Positions 11,312-23,499 are shown, counted from the stretch's first letter. The stretch is 64,000 nucleotides of DNA from Odontocerum albicorne (GCA_949825065.1 OX463846.1:9009366-9073365), one strand, 5' to 3'. The notes: a model not told the origin generated them from the letters alone. A program made the numbers and translations.

Positions 11312-12140
11312 CAAATTAAAAAATATAATGTTATCATGTGGGGCGCAGATTTTAACTGTCCTAGACGTAAAAGCTGCTAGATTTTATCTCTATGAGAATG
11401 GGTCGAAACCATGCATGAAATTGTGTTTGTGGTTTAGGAAACAAGAGAAAGTATAATCCCATTTTAACAGTTTTCCATTATGCGTAGTTATCAAAACTAC
11501 ACATAATTGAAGACTTTTGGAAGTCTTTGAACTCAAATACTTTAAAAAAAAAGTTTTCGAGTACTCATTTAACACGATCATTAGGTTGTTCAAGTTTTGA
11601 GTTAAAAAAACAATGGGTTCTCGCTATCTTAGGTATTCTATTTAACTACACGTAATTTAACCTCAAGGCAAAAGTAATTTTTTGATTATATGGAAACATT
11701 TTTTATAAGTGAATAAATGAATTAATGCCATCAAAAGCATTAGCAGTGGAAGTGACGAATCACCGTAGTAAATTGTAGGTTTACAAAGCATCTCACGCAT
11801 GAGGTAGAATATAGCAAGCCCAAATTTGAACTTGATAGTTTGTCTCCTGTTGAACTTAGTTAAGTCATATAAACTCAAATATCTCTTTACCTTCTTATAA
11901 ATAGACACTGATTGTAAAAATGTCTCTAATCGTTCGCGAACTATTAAGAAAGTTCATAGTTTGAAATAATAAAATAACAATGTAAAGTTATAATTCATCT
12001 CAAATACCGTTGTGCTTTAATGACACGAACATAGTGTATTTATTTTGCAAAAACGTAACTGATATATACCAACAATGCTATTTAACTGAGAGCTTCCAAC
12101 ATATGTTAGGTGAAAAGTTATTTAAACAAAAAAAACATTT
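11312..12140. other. Unassigned sequence
   Basis: AT-rich, with short minus-strand frames (11390-11593, 11663-11908) and no recognisable motif. Confidence 0.3.
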
Positions 12141-12141
12141 T

Positions 12142-12219
12142 ATTTTCGTTCATAAATAATTTTCAATGACCGTTTCAATTATTTTCGTTCATAAATAATT
12201 TTCAATGACCGTTTCAATT
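12142..12219. repeat. 39-bp tandem duplication
   Basis: Two near-perfect copies of a unit starting attttcgttcataaataatt, at 12142 and 12181. Confidence 0.9.
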
Positions 12220-12329
12220 CATTCAAGTCTCTTAATGGAATCGCTATTTTGCATCTTTCAAATTTGTGTCTGAGAAATGTACCTTTGGAAACGAATAGAA
12301 CTTATTATTTAATCCTCGAATATCTAACA

Positions 12330-12800
12330 AATAAATCGATTGTTCCGAATCGATCCAATAGGGCGGGGTATTGTTATAGGGTTTTTGCTAATGCTAGTCT
12401 TGAGCCATAGAATGGTCTAATCTAAGTATTAAAGCTATGTATAGCGTGTCCAGCTTTCGAAAGCATTGGAAGATAATCGTTTTAGGCAGATCCTATCAAA
12501 ATCTATGATTATATATGAACACTTTATTACAACTAAAGTCGAATGTGTTACTATCACTTATCAGAAGATCTACAAAGGTTGCTTTGTAGTTCTTCTTCCC
12601 ATTTTTTCTAAACATATGAAGATGCATGGAAATATCTTATCTAATAGCCACCTATCATTACACTCCACCGATATGTATTTATTTTATAATATTTTTTTAA
12701 TCTGTCAATAATAGTGGGTTCGAATCCCAAGTAAGAGCGCTTTTTAGGAGAGTCTGCTCTCTAAATGGTGATATATAAATTAAACTTTTATTATTATTAT
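12330..12800 (+). mobile_element. Family E LINE 3' end
   Basis: A diverged RT C-terminus resembling SFRKHL-K (here SSFRKHWK) is followed by a 3' UTR with gggttcgaatcccaagt and ctctctaaatggtgatatat, then a TTATTATTATTA microsatellite. The copies at 42865-43340 and 46080-46545 align over the whole length. Confidence 0.7.
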
Positions 12801-13560
12801 TAACTAACTGAAACATTATTATATAAGCAATTCAATATTTTGTCAAATGTTTCGTATAATGCTTTTATTTTTTTTAATATCTTTCTACATTTTTAAAAAC
12901 AAATAATAGTTTTATTTTACTTGGACATGTGTGAGAGACCTGACGGCGGAGATGATTTGGTTTTCCATACATTGTAAGAAAGTGATGCACTCTAAATATG
13001 ACAAGTGAATTGGACTATACTGCATATGATACGCACAAGTGGGTCTTAGCTGTCACTTTTCTGCGAGTGCAGAGAGATCCATATCATGGACCACATCATT
13101 TACAATCGCTAGATATAAAATATATTAGCGTAACCTAGTAAGCCAGTGGGCACAATTCCTGTAATTAAAATACTGAAAAATATATCAATTTGGATGAATT
13201 AACAATAACAATAATTGTGATATTTGGTTCAACTCATGTATAAGAACAAACTCTCTTAATAATGAATGTCCATAAAAACCGTAAAATATCAAGATTGATT
13301 GATACCCATTTGGAAGGATCGTCAACAAGCATGAAGCCTGGTATGAAACAATTGATAGTTGATACAAAACAGCTTAATTTTTCTCACTGACTATTTTTGA
13401 AGTAATTGTAATTGATTTATATATTATAATTACAGTTGGATACTTAATTATTGATTTACAATAAATAATTTAATTGAAGAATTAATTTTTTTTAATTGGG
13501 CAATACCTCTTCTATACATTGGTATTGTATTTGTATATTATAATACACTTTTGGTGTATG
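12800..13560. other. Unassigned sequence
   Basis: AT-rich. No recognised motif. Confidence 0.3.
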
Positions 13561-13720
13561 GAACATAACATTTTGGATTTGTTGCTATGCGACAATCTTT
13601 CTTACTTACCAGAAAGGTGTTATTGAGTGAAAACTAGATTGAAAAAAATCTCTTTGAAATCTGGGTACGGACAGAAATCGAACCTTCGAGTTGTAAGGCG
13701 GTTTTAAATAAATAAATATA
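13560..13720 (-). repeat. SINE-A copy, diverged
   Basis: Reads accagaaaggtgttattgag ... tgaaaactagattgaaa ... gaaatcgaaccttcgag on the plus strand. This is the reverse complement of the SINE-A middle and tRNA-like head. Confidence 0.55.
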
Positions 13721-14354
13721 GGTTTATTGATAGCAACATAGCATGTATATATGGTATATACTAAAACATTCCGAAATCGCAAATATATCTCGAGATAAAT
13801 AAGAGAAATACATTTAAAAGATAAGCCATCAAAAAGTCTGGGCTCATCTAATAACATCCCCACGACCGAGTTACACCCCACCAATATAAGGTGAGCCCGG
13901 CCACCAGGGCATCAAATGTTTTTTTCAGTCAACACCCTATATTATAGTTTCTCATTATAAACTCATTTGTTTTATAACGGCTGCCTTACAATTTAATAAT
14001 TTCAGTATCGTCACCTAAATTGTGTATCTTTACCAGTCTTGCATAATACTTCAACACTTTTCTGTTTGAAGTTATTAAACCTTTGATTTCATGGAGATTA
14101 AAAAAAACGTCTTTCTCCATAAACTCAACCTCTTTACAACTTAGTATTGTGAGTAGCAGTGTCAGTTTATGGGCGTTTTTAGACGGTTTGTGTGGGAAAT
14201 AAGCGAGAAAAATTCCCATAGTTATGAAAGGAGTCTTGCTGTTCATGATGTTAGAATTATCAGTTTTTTTTAAATACTTTTGAAGAGGATTTCTTGGAAT
14301 TCAATAGACCGTAAAGCATTATCTCTAAGTTATTTAAAATGAAGGTTTTTTTTT
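13720..14354. other. Unassigned sequence
   Basis: Holds 80-90-codon minus frames at 13606-13884 and 13986-14246. Neither has a known motif. Confidence 0.3.
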
Positions 14355-14958
14355 CATCATTCCGGTTTTTGAATAACCAAAGTAATTTAATCATTTTTTT
14401 AAATTGTGCAAATAACGATAAACGAAAGAACTTTTTTTTTTTTTAAACTGTTCATTGTGTATTTTATATAATTACTCGTATTATGTGCAAATTGTAATAC
14501 CGTTTTGAAAATACTTGCTCACTTTTTTGTAATAATAAACACAATATTATTTTATATGTTCCTTATAGATGAAACTGAATTTAATGGAGAAGTCATACTT
14601 CGGTACCTTAATCTCACAACTTCTTCTTCTTCTTCACTTATTTTAGGCCTGTTGGCCTGTTATGGTCCTGCATCATTGTTTGCCTCTTGTGACGTCGACT
14701 GCCAACTGTCTTTCTATATTTTGGGAAGTGTCCTGGAGGTCTGCTTGCTTGGGGGATACTGTCCCTGGCCATTCTTACGGCTCTTGGTTCCGCCATTCTG
14801 GATACGTGTTCGTTCCAGAACCTTCTTCTCTATCATCTCCATCTGACAATATCTGCAACTTCGCACGTTCTTCGGATTTCTGTGTTTCGTACTCTATCAC
14901 GAAGGGTTTTATTAGCGATACTCCTGAGTACCTTCATTTCGCTGGTTCGAAGGAGATT
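14355..14958. repeat. Dispersed duplication, copy 1 (partner 54043-54648)
   Basis: About 605 bp, near-identical to 54043-54648 in the same orientation. It comprises about 255 bp of anonymous sequence plus part of a Family C LINE. The plus-strand frame at 14505-14846 is a shadow of the LINE and its flank. Confidence 0.9.
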
Positions 14959-15080
14959 TTTGGTTCTGACAGTGTCAGCTCTGGACTCTATGCTGTATGT
15001 CATTATGGGGCGGACACAGGTCTTGTATATCCTCACCTTGCTTTGGATGTTCATATGCTTGTTTTTCCACATAGTGTCTA
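14621..15080 (-). mobile_element. Family C LINE, 5'-truncated, with target-site duplication
   Basis: The minus strand encodes an RT C-terminus: IYKTCVRPIMTYSIESRAD, then LLRTSEMKVLRSIANKTLRD. The 84-codon frame at 14833-15087 is open, and the rest is frameshifted relative to the 54 kb copy. The 3' end is a (GAAG)-type tail (ttcttcttcttcttc on plus). TAATCTCACAACT lies on both sides (about 14609-14621 and 15079-15091) and is a probable 13-bp target-site duplication. Confidence 0.8.
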
Positions 15081-15221
15081 ATCTCACAACTGTTATGTGA
15101 TATCCCTAATCCGATTATCATCGGGACAATATCCCCACAACTTAGTTGAACTGCACCCAAAGCATTCTTCCAGGTTCTTAAGGTAACGGATGCGGCATTT
15201 TCCACATGACCCCATATGTTA

Positions 15222-15545
15222 TTTATTTTTTATACAGCGCCATTTAGAGAGTAGACTCTCCGTAAAGACAATCTAACTCGGAATTCGAACCCGCTTTTAC
15301 TACGAAATTACTAAAAATATAACAAAATAAATATATATAAGCTGAATAGGAAAGAGCTGGTTGCAGCCATTACATTCGGTACTTCCCCACATCTGCATAT
15401 GTTTAGAAAAACATATTTGGTAAGAAAACTGCAGAAAATTTACCAAAGGTAGGCGAACTACAAAGAAACGTTTGTAGATTTTCCGATATGTGATAGTAAC
15501 ATATTCGGTTTTAGGTGTAGTCTAGTGTATCATATATGTATAGTG
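15222..15545 (-). mobile_element. Family E LINE 3' end
   Basis: Reverse orientation: tacagcgccatttagagag, then gaattcgaaccc, then catctgcatatgtttagaaa. The order matches the plus-strand copies at 42865-43340 and 46080-46545. Confidence 0.7.
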
Positions 15546-15649
15546 TTCATATATTTAGCATAAAACTATTAAATAATTGTCTAATGTTTAAATAGCGCGA
15601 GGAGTATACGAGTATCACATTTAAAAGCGGCAGTTCTCAACTGACATTC

Positions 15650-16035
15650 GGTGTATTTTTTAATCGCCAGTCGTCATCGTTTTTGGGACTCGTAGTCGAG
15701 AATCCTCTCGCCATTCTAATGTAAATTCAGTCGTAAAGCGAAGTTGGGCTGTGACATTTGTTTCTTTTTTAAGGAAGTGAACCGTTGCATACCAGCAAAC
15801 TCACCGGCCACACCGCTTTACTGATCCAATGGCCCACCGAAGTCAGACGATCGGAACATACCGGCATTATTTTTAAAGAATAGATATGACCGAAATCATA
15901 GGTATCCTTATAACCCTGAATACCTAGAAAACAATTTCTTATGTCTTTCGAAGGCAGTAGCACAGTGCGAGCTTCGAACCAGCGACATTCCGCATGGATA
16001 TTATGTCCGTTACTGCGCGCTCATGTTTCTCGTCA
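15650..16035 (-). repeat. SINE-B, near full length
   Basis: The tRNA-like head lies at the right (gagcttcgaaccagcgac, B-box on minus; gttactgcgcgctcatg). The middle block contains ataggtatccttataaccc and the tail ends in gactcgtagtcgagaatcct. It is the best reference for the uninterrupted SINE-B order. Confidence 0.65.
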
Positions 16036-16039
16036 GTAC

Positions 16040-16465
16040 GCCACTGCTACCAATTTCTCTTCGGAGTCTCTACTCCATCATCTGTCATCCCCACTGTATT
16101 TATTTACATTGAGTCAAAGTCGACTCGCCATGATCCTTACGAAAGAGGTTCAAGTCGCCATTAGTCATAGTGTTGCGTGTTGCTTCTACAGGTAGAATAT
16201 CTCTCTGTAGCCAACTCATAGGAAAACTGGGAAATCAGAAGGCGGTAACAACAATTGATGGAGAAAAAACACATAGCTTCGCTATTTCATAACGTGTGAG
16301 AAGAATATTTATATTCGCAGTTGTATTTACAAATGCCTGTATTGTTCTCGACAAGTTCGCGTCGAGGTACTCGGCATCGAGAGAGGCACAATATAAACAC
16401 GTCATTAGTTTATAATTATATTTTGTTATTTTAATAACTCTAAAGAAACATGCTTGTTTTAAAAA
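16040..16465. other. Unassigned sequence
   Basis: No recognised motif. Slightly more GC-rich than its surroundings. Confidence 0.3.
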
Positions 16466-16467
16466 AA

Positions 16468-16655
16468 ATGCCTAATATGTAGTTAGTTTCTGAAGTCTAA
16501 TTTAATGCCTAATATGTAGTTAGTTTCTAAAGTCTAATTTAATGCCTAATATGTAGTTAGTTTCTGAAGTCTAATTTAATGCCTAATATGTAGTTAGTTT
16601 CTGAAGTCTAATTTAATGCCTAATATGTAGTTAGTTTCTGAAGTCTAATTTAATG
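16468..16655. repeat. 37-bp tandem repeat, 5 copies
   Basis: Units start at 16468, 16505, 16542, 16579 and 16616 (atgcctaatatgtagttagt...). Only scattered single-base differences separate them. Confidence 0.95.
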
Positions 16656-16659
16656 ATTA

Positions 16660-16850
16660 AAATTTAGATCTCCGCGAACTAGTTGGTAAAGAACTGTCAG
16701 TCTTCAAACTCACGGATTTCGGATTTTATATCCGTTAGAACCTAAATAAAAAAAAGGGTTTAAACCTGATTTTTATTTCAGACCTCTAAAATATCACATG
16801 GCAATAAAGCAACCAAGCTGTTATGTATACGATGATTGTGTAATACTGTA
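16660..16850 (+). repeat. SINE-A copy
   Basis: Head gatctccgcgaactagttgg, then a T-rich linker, then tttcagacctctaaaatatc and acatggcaataaagcaacca, ending tgtgtaatactgtacaat. It follows the 37-bp array directly. Confidence 0.65.
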
Positions 16851-16914
16851 CAATCATACTTGTATAGTTTAATACAATGTGATTTGAAAATTGTAACAAA
16901 AATTAAGTGGTTTT

Positions 16915-17015
16915 GACTTCTGAGTTCGAGTACCTTTGAAGAGAGTTTGCTCTCTAAACGAAGTTATATGCAGTCATTTTATTATTATTTTTATTATTAT
17001 TTTTATTATTATTAT
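16915..17015 (+). repeat. Family E 3' tip with (TTATTATTT)n microsatellite
   Basis: gagagtttgctctctaaacg followed by attattatttttattattat. It is the extreme 3' end of Family E. Confidence 0.6.
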
Positions 17016-17241
17016 GTACTGATAGTAAATACTCGAATTTTTAGACGATTTGTACCAAAAGTTCAGACATTTAACATAATCAATACTGTCAGCTGGGAGA
17101 TGGAAATTCATATTTCCATGTTATCTCTGATGACGCTAGTTAAGACGGTTTAAAAACTGAATTTATGTGGGTACAGAGAAGAAAACCCTCAATTTTCCTA
17201 TAATAAATCACATATTTCACCTCATCCATACCAACACAACA

Positions 17242-17463
17242 CGACCTCCGTGACCTAGTTGTGAAGATGCTGGTGTCCCAGCCCTTTTGCGGGTTGCGGG
17301 TTTGATTCCCGCTGGAAACAAGATTTATTTTAAAATGGAATCCAGTCTGGTTTTCACTTCAGGCCTCTTAAACATATTTATAGTCAGCTGGAAGATATTG
17401 TCACATGACAATAACCACACCTGGTTATACTGTATACAACGAAAGTGTAATAAAATACAATAT
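17242..17463 (+). repeat. SINE-A, near full length
   Basis: The tRNA-like head runs from gacctccgtgacctagttgt to a B-box gggtttgattcccgc. The body follows (gtctggttttcacttcaggc), then the LINE-L-like tail (agctggaagatattgtcaca) and an end at gtgtaataaaatacaat. It is followed without a gap by Family A. Confidence 0.75.
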
Positions 17464-17645
17464 ACCTTCCCACACAACTCCTACAATTTCTCTGACTTTA
17501 ACATACTCGTACATGCCTTCTTCTCAAATATCATTCACTTGATCCAACCATATTTCCTAAGTCCCCTAATCAAACATTAGCAGTTTCGATGCTCCCCCTC
17601 AAATCTTTACAATTCAACTGTCTTAGTTTAAATTTCCTCTCTATT
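17464..17645 (-). mobile_element. Family A LINE fragment
   Basis: Antisense blocks cacaactcctacaatttctc and tcattcacttgatccaacca. SINE-A abuts its left end. Confidence 0.6.
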
Positions 17646-18940
17646 CGTGGTATCTGACCTATTGTTAGTGCCACCGTTATCTTTTTCACTATGTGGTGTG
17701 GCGGCATCAGAAAAGGAGCACCACCCCGGAGATAGCTTTTTATCTTAGTATGACTTAATCAAATTTTTAAGAGTGTATTTATAAATCGCACTTCAGGGAG
17801 ACCTAATTTGGTTTTAAAGATAATGAAGATGGAGAAAGAACATCTGTATGAAAAATTTCCGAGTATTATATCACTGTCTACCTAAAGAAGCCTTGTTGAA
17901 TTAATATTATTCTTTATTTGATCCTTGGTCAGCAACGCATGAAGTTGAGACAAAATAAAACATTAGTTTATCACGTCAACTTATCAAATCTGACTCGAGA
18001 AACTTGATTGATGGAAATCTGAAAAAGATGCAGTTGGAAGGCTTATCAATGAAATCTACTCCGAAGCTCAAATGCAGGGGTCTTCCCAACTAGGTTATTG
18101 AGGTAGTCAAATTTTGGAAAGAAAAGAAAAGAGAAAACCGCCCAAAAGAGAACCATGGATAGATGGAAAAAACATCCCAGCTCTACAAGTGATGGAACAT
18201 CTTGTCCACACTTGAAGAGGTATCAAAATTCGCATAAGTTTTTAGTACTCGTATCAGACAAGCTGATTTACCATACTGGGACTCTTTTTCTATGTTTAAT
18301 CAGGTTCCATCGATATTGAACCCGAAACCCCGGATGGAAAGCAAATGTGTTACCAACTAGTCTACGGAGGTCATGGTATATTTGACTTCTCCTTAGATGG
18401 ATCACGAGGTATTCGTAGCAACGAAACCATTGTTTTTCAACATGTTTCGCTGCCCCCAGGTGATTTGCGGTGAAATATCAGGCAGAGTGGCGAATATAAA
18501 AATTGTTGACGTATACAAAACGAAAATAACTCATTTTTAAAGGAAAAGGAACAATTAAGCTGCTCTGTTAGTGACAGTAGATACTTTTAATTGATAAGGC
18601 TTATCGTGTTTGTGCAAGTACAATATTTGTGCTGCCACTTGAACGTGTATCAACAATATATTAAGTATTTAACAACAAATTACTTAGTTATCCCATTAAT
18701 AACATTAATCTCCTCTACGCGTATTTCTACCTCTTATCCCAAAGTTATCTTCAGATGGAACGATTCCGAATCATTCCGCTTAAAGAGAGCCTCGGAATAG
18801 AAGGTAAAAACACGCGTAGGGGATTTATGTAGTTAGTGGAATAGCTAAGCAATTTATTGTTAAACATTTTAAAATGGATTCACAAAGTTTATTCAAGTTA
18901 AATTCGAAACCTTAAGTAAGATATAGGTACATAAGAATCA
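17645..18940. other. Mostly unassigned; SINE-A head near 18310-18375 on minus
   Basis: 18310-18375 contains ttgaacccgaaaccccgga and accaactagtctacggaggt, the reverse complement of the SINE-A head. A lysine-rich frame near 18100-18200 may be LINE debris but is not assignable. Confidence 0.4.
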
Positions 18941-18944
18941 GTTA

Positions 18945-19320
18945 CAAACCAATGTTAAACTCGTCTTTGGCAAGCTTTAAGAAGCGACTGAAAAAACTCT
19001 CAATTTCTAGTCAGTAATATAACGTGTTTCATTCCTGATTTTTTTCCCTTTTCCTCTCCACCATCCCTTCATTTTCCTTTGATTGATGATATCTCACTTT
19101 ATATGAAAAATAATGGTCGGGTGACTGTCCGTCTATGTAGGGTTTGTGGGCATATGCTCACGTATGTGTTCATGGATTTCGTGGGGATGAATAGTCATTT
19201 GAATGTTTTTTGCGACCATGTGACATGCTTAATTTACTTTTATCTGGTTGGTGGGAAGAGATTGCCATATAGCAATAAACCCGCCAGATTGTATTTGCAA
19301 TAAAAGTGTTAAATAAATAA
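18945..19320 (+). mobile_element. LINE-L 3' end (RT C-terminus and 3' UTR)
   Basis: Near 18960 the plus strand encodes LASFKKRLKKLSISSQ and a stop, typical of the end of an I/jockey-like RT ORF. The roughly 300-bp 3' UTR ends gccatatagcaataaacccg, ccagattgtatttgcaataa and taaataaata. The last 65 bp or so are shared with SINE-A. Confidence 0.7.
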
Positions 19321-19816
19321 GATATTAATTTTTTTACAGGTGGGGTCGTTAAGGTTAAAAAGGTTGATAAAATGATCAAGTCTGCATAAACACCTGCAGC
19401 ATAAGTCAACTTGAACCTATAATTCATTTCACCTCAGTATCATTGAGCCAAAGGAGTGAATGAGTCAAAATATTCACATCGGAACCGCGAATTACGTCGT
19501 TTTGACTCATTACGTGCACGGCCGCAAATTACTGCATCTTTGTTTTGTCACTGATGCCATTGTTTAGTTCTAAAATGATTTTATTACATTTTGACCTTAT
19601 ACGGAGCATACGTGATGGCGCTTGATAATAGGTTATTCACTATATTTGGTCAACACTTAAATATATATTATTCCACGACCTTCGTCCATTATTCCCCTCC
19701 AGCACATATATATTGGGTGATAAACACAAGAAAAATACTAATGACCCAAAAGACAGCCGTGACAATACAAAGGCTTCAAGCGATAATAAAGCAAGAGGTT
19801 CATAATACAATAAGGT
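19320..19816. other. Unassigned sequence
   Basis: Frames at 19591-19863 (+) and 19640-19834 (-) overlap each other and have no motif. The right edge runs into the palindrome. Confidence 0.3.
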
Positions 19817-19861
19817 ACAGCGTCCATAATACAATAAGAATTATTGTATTATGGACGCTGT
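19817..19861. repeat. Perfect 21-bp inverted repeat, 3-nt loop
   Basis: The arm at 19817-19837 begins ACAGCGTCCATAATACAAT and its exact reverse complement occupies 19841-19861. A partial direct copy of the arm (cataatacaataaggta) lies just to the left. Confidence 0.95.
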
Positions 19862-20047
19862 GAAGGATATGAGTGTGTTGCATGTCTGGATTTGACTATT
19901 GTCAGTAACTATTAATTGATCTGTTAGTTACATTGCAGTATGTCTGTTAATACTTTCGCAATTATATATTTTATTACATGAGGTGTTTGTAGGTCTCGAA
20001 CACGTCATTTATATCAAACATCATTTTCGAGTAAAATAATGTAAAAC

Positions 20048-20755
20048 CATTTTTATATACCATCAAGCTCTTTCCCTGTTAGGGTAGGCAGAGATGACAC
20101 ACCGCCAGACTTTCCTATTTTGATACACATCCTTCGATACTTCCACACCCGTACTACTTCTACGAAAACTCTGCATTACTTCTAGTCAGTAATATAACTT
20201 GTTTTATTTCTGATTTTGTTCATTCGTCTCCACCATCTCTACCTTTTCCTCTGATTGATGATATCTCACTTTATGAGTGAGTGTCCGTCTTTGTGGGGTT
20301 TGTGGGTGTATGCTCACGAATGTGCACATGGATTTCATAGAGATGAATAGTCATTTGACTGTTTTTTTTGCGACCATGAAACTTGCTTCATTTACGTTTG
20401 TCTGGTGGCTGGAAGGGATTGCCGTCTGGGAATACGGCCGCCAGATTGTATTTGCAATAATAGTGTTACATAAATAAATAAGACTTCTCAAACAACTCCT
20501 ACGATGTCTCTAATTCGTTCTTCTTCATCTTACTTAGCATACCTTATTGTCTTAAGTTCACATTCATTCCTAATCACTTCATTACACTATCATCCCACAT
20601 ATTCTTTTCAGTGTACACATTTTAACAGCATTTTTCAGTCTTTTTTCACGCTCACCTTTCACTCCTATACATCAAAGTTGGAAGATAATGGAAGAGTTAC
20701 GAGGGATATCGAATGATGTTTTGCGATAGAAAATAAAGTCAATGGGGCGCTAAAA
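20048..20755 (-). mobile_element. Family A LINE fragment, interrupted by LINE-L and ending at the assembly gap
   Basis: The left part (to about 20160) has gctctttccctgttagggta and resumes at about 20485 with tcaaacaactcctacgatgt. The intervening sequence is a LINE-L 3' end. It runs into the N gap while still in family sequence. Confidence 0.7.
20160..20485 (+). mobile_element. LINE-L 3' end nested in Family A
   Basis: ctagtcagtaatataacttg through cgtctgggaatacggccgcc, ending cataaataaataag. It matches 18945-19320 with a roughly 30-bp internal deletion near 20275. Confidence 0.7.
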
Positions 20756-20955
20756 NNNNNNNNNNNNNNNNNNNNNNNNNNNNNNNNNNNNNNNNNNNNN
20801 NNNNNNNNNNNNNNNNNNNNNNNNNNNNNNNNNNNNNNNNNNNNNNNNNNNNNNNNNNNNNNNNNNNNNNNNNNNNNNNNNNNNNNNNNNNNNNNNNNNN
20901 NNNNNNNNNNNNNNNNNNNNNNNNNNNNNNNNNNNNNNNNNNNNNNNNNNNNNNN
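20756..20955. other. Assembly gap (200 N)
   Basis: Exactly 200 ambiguous bases, flanked on the left by Family A sequence. This is probably a scaffold gap of nominal size. Confidence 0.99.
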
Positions 20956-21164
20956 GAGAGTTTTTAGTCATGTCACGAAATGAAAATTTGAGCCATTATT
21001 CAAGAAATTTAAGTTTAATATTTGAATATATATTATGCACATTGACACTCTTAGAATTTTAAATATCTTTCAGTTTTATTTCGTTTATGTTGATATAACA
21101 TATATTTCAATATTTCACTTTTCAATGATATGGTATCTTTTTCTTTTATTTTAATACAGGTTAT

Positions 21165-21480
21165 ACGCAATTACATACATACCAAAACACCATGTCCCTT
21201 GTGGGGTAGGCATATAGAGAACAGATCTCCAAACTTTTCTTTCCAAGCACATAGATTTCGCTCCTTCTACATTCCCACATCTCATCATGCACAGTCTTCT
21301 ATTGTTCATACTTTTCACTTTCGAAATTTCTTTCCTGACTTCCACGCATGTCTTGCAGTTCTGTGTTGTATACTTGCTTAGTCATTCATTCTGTCCACAT
21401 GTTCAAACCATCTTAAAGCTTTTTTCTTCATCTTACTTAAAACATCTATTTTATTTATTCCGGACTTTATTCCGGCTTCT
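21165..21480 (-). mobile_element. Family A LINE fragment
   Basis: Antisense blocks ccatgtcccttgtggggtag and cacatgttcaaaccatctta. Confidence 0.7.
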
Positions 21481-21484
21481 GTGA

Positions 21485-23495
21485 TAAATTGACAAACCAA
21501 ATTTTTACTTTTGCACCTAATAACACAAAAAATTTAAAAAAGATTCATTTCATAAGATCTTTTCAAGTTTTTACCGCCTTTTTGGGACTCAAAGAACCTA
21601 AGGCCACAAAACGTGACATAAACGCTCTATAACCACAAAAAAGCGTCATATTAATTTTCAAAATTCTTAAACCATTAATAACAACAGCGAAATCCTACAA
21701 ACCTACTATAATTTTAAAGAATCGTCAAATCAACTAATTTAAAAAAATAATTCTTTATCGTTGTGGAAAAGGATGGTTGATGTCCATGGTGCTCACAATC
21801 GTCATAATTGAGAACAGAAACAGAACAGAAAAGGAGTCCTTACAATCAATAATTATCCTTCTGAGAAACTATAAGAACAAGAATGGCATATGAAGTTTGA
21901 AAGGGATGTTAGTTCATTGAACACACTGCATAGAGCAATAGGATATAGAAAATGTACATAAAATTTCATAGCAAGTCAATAATGTTTTGTGTATCTTGTA
22001 TGACTAAAGTTTTGTGGTGATATGTGAAATAGGCGAGCGTGTATTGTTTTCGCTCATTTGTAGATCTTTGGAATATCTCAAGGATGAATGATTCTTTTCT
22101 GTTTTATGACACAACGCCAAGACGTGTCGTACAAGTTAACGTTTGTTAAACAGTCATTATCACCGGCTAGAATGACTTGTGTTAACTGAAAGTGTATGAT
22201 GTGACCTACAAATGAGGTTTGCAAGCCTTGAAAAAGGATCAGCGAATTATTGTTTATCACATTGTTAAAATATAAGCAAGATTTCTCATGAAAAATCAGG
22301 CAAAGGTAAGTTAATATAAGAAATATGCTTGATTCGACTACTGGCAAGTTTAGACAGAGAGAAGATAAAAATGGATCAACTAGATGGCGACGAATTTTGA
22401 AAAGTTATGATAAAACAAACATAAATATAATGTATTAAAAAAAATATTGTAAGGACCATAAAATTTTAAATTATTGTACAATAATTTAATATCAAATATT
22501 GAGTTTAATATATGAAAGCGTTTTCGTTTTTCTGAACCATAAATCCGACCGTTTGTCAGAATTTCTTTTCGTTGACTTTGTTTATCTCCAATTTTTCGAT
22601 ATCTCTGTTAATACATTGAAGTTTCGATGTTCGTTAGTTTTTTTATTTTGTATTGGAGTAAATTAATTATACACTTGCATTTTTTTATTTTTTTCTCGTT
22701 GTGTATGTTAGGGCATTGATTACCTGAACTTTGGTCTGTCTCAAGTTTGCATTTTATTTATAATAGGCGTTATGCATGTCATACTGCTTATTGATATTTT
22801 ATTGCATATGATTCATGAAAATATTCATCATTTTAGTGACAAGTTGTAACCTTTAATGGTCGATAAAATACAGTATATTATAATTGAATAAATAGTTATG
22901 AAATACACAAAACCAATTTAAAAGAAATTGTTTTTATCGAAACAACTAACTCCCGTTACAATTAAAACTCAATATGATTTCTTTAAATATCTAAAATTTC
23001 AATATCTGATACAAAATAAATAGTACGTGAAATAAAACTAGATCACTTGACAAATTTGTTTTACTTATTGATAGTTTAAACATATTAATATTTATGTATT
23101 TCACATTGTTCCCAGAAACAAAAAAAAACTTTTTTTTCATAAAAGTTTGGTTTGCTGTTGGTGTCAACAATCCAAAGGTCGAAGAAAATACTTTCAGGCC
23201 TCTCCTGAAGTTAAGGAAATAGTATCCATAGACGCCTAGAATATATTTTTAGGATTGTAGTAAGAACTAGGTATATCTCAAAAATTTATTTGGACTCTCT
23301 CAACTATTTAAGAGTAACGAATATTCAGCGGACTCTACACTAATGTGCCACACACTTACTTATTACATACCAGCTCACTGTGGAGGGATCTGAGAACCTC
23401 TCGGCTAAGAACGTTAAAGCATTGGTAGCTCGCTTCAGTATTTTATTAGTACAATTGTGTGTAATGGAGGCTTAACAATATATTCTTGTTATTAT
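21485..23495. other. Unassigned 2-kb AT-rich region
   Basis: This is one of the longest stretches without a recognisable repeat or motif. The 89-codon minus frame at 22078-22347 has no known motif. It is probably intronic or intergenic. Confidence 0.35.
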
Positions 23496-23499
23496 CAGA

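Noticed and set aside
14505..14846. 113-codon plus-strand frame, repeated almost unchanged at 54193-54534
   Set aside because: The conservation comes from the DNA duplication. The frame runs antisense through a Family C LINE and its tail.
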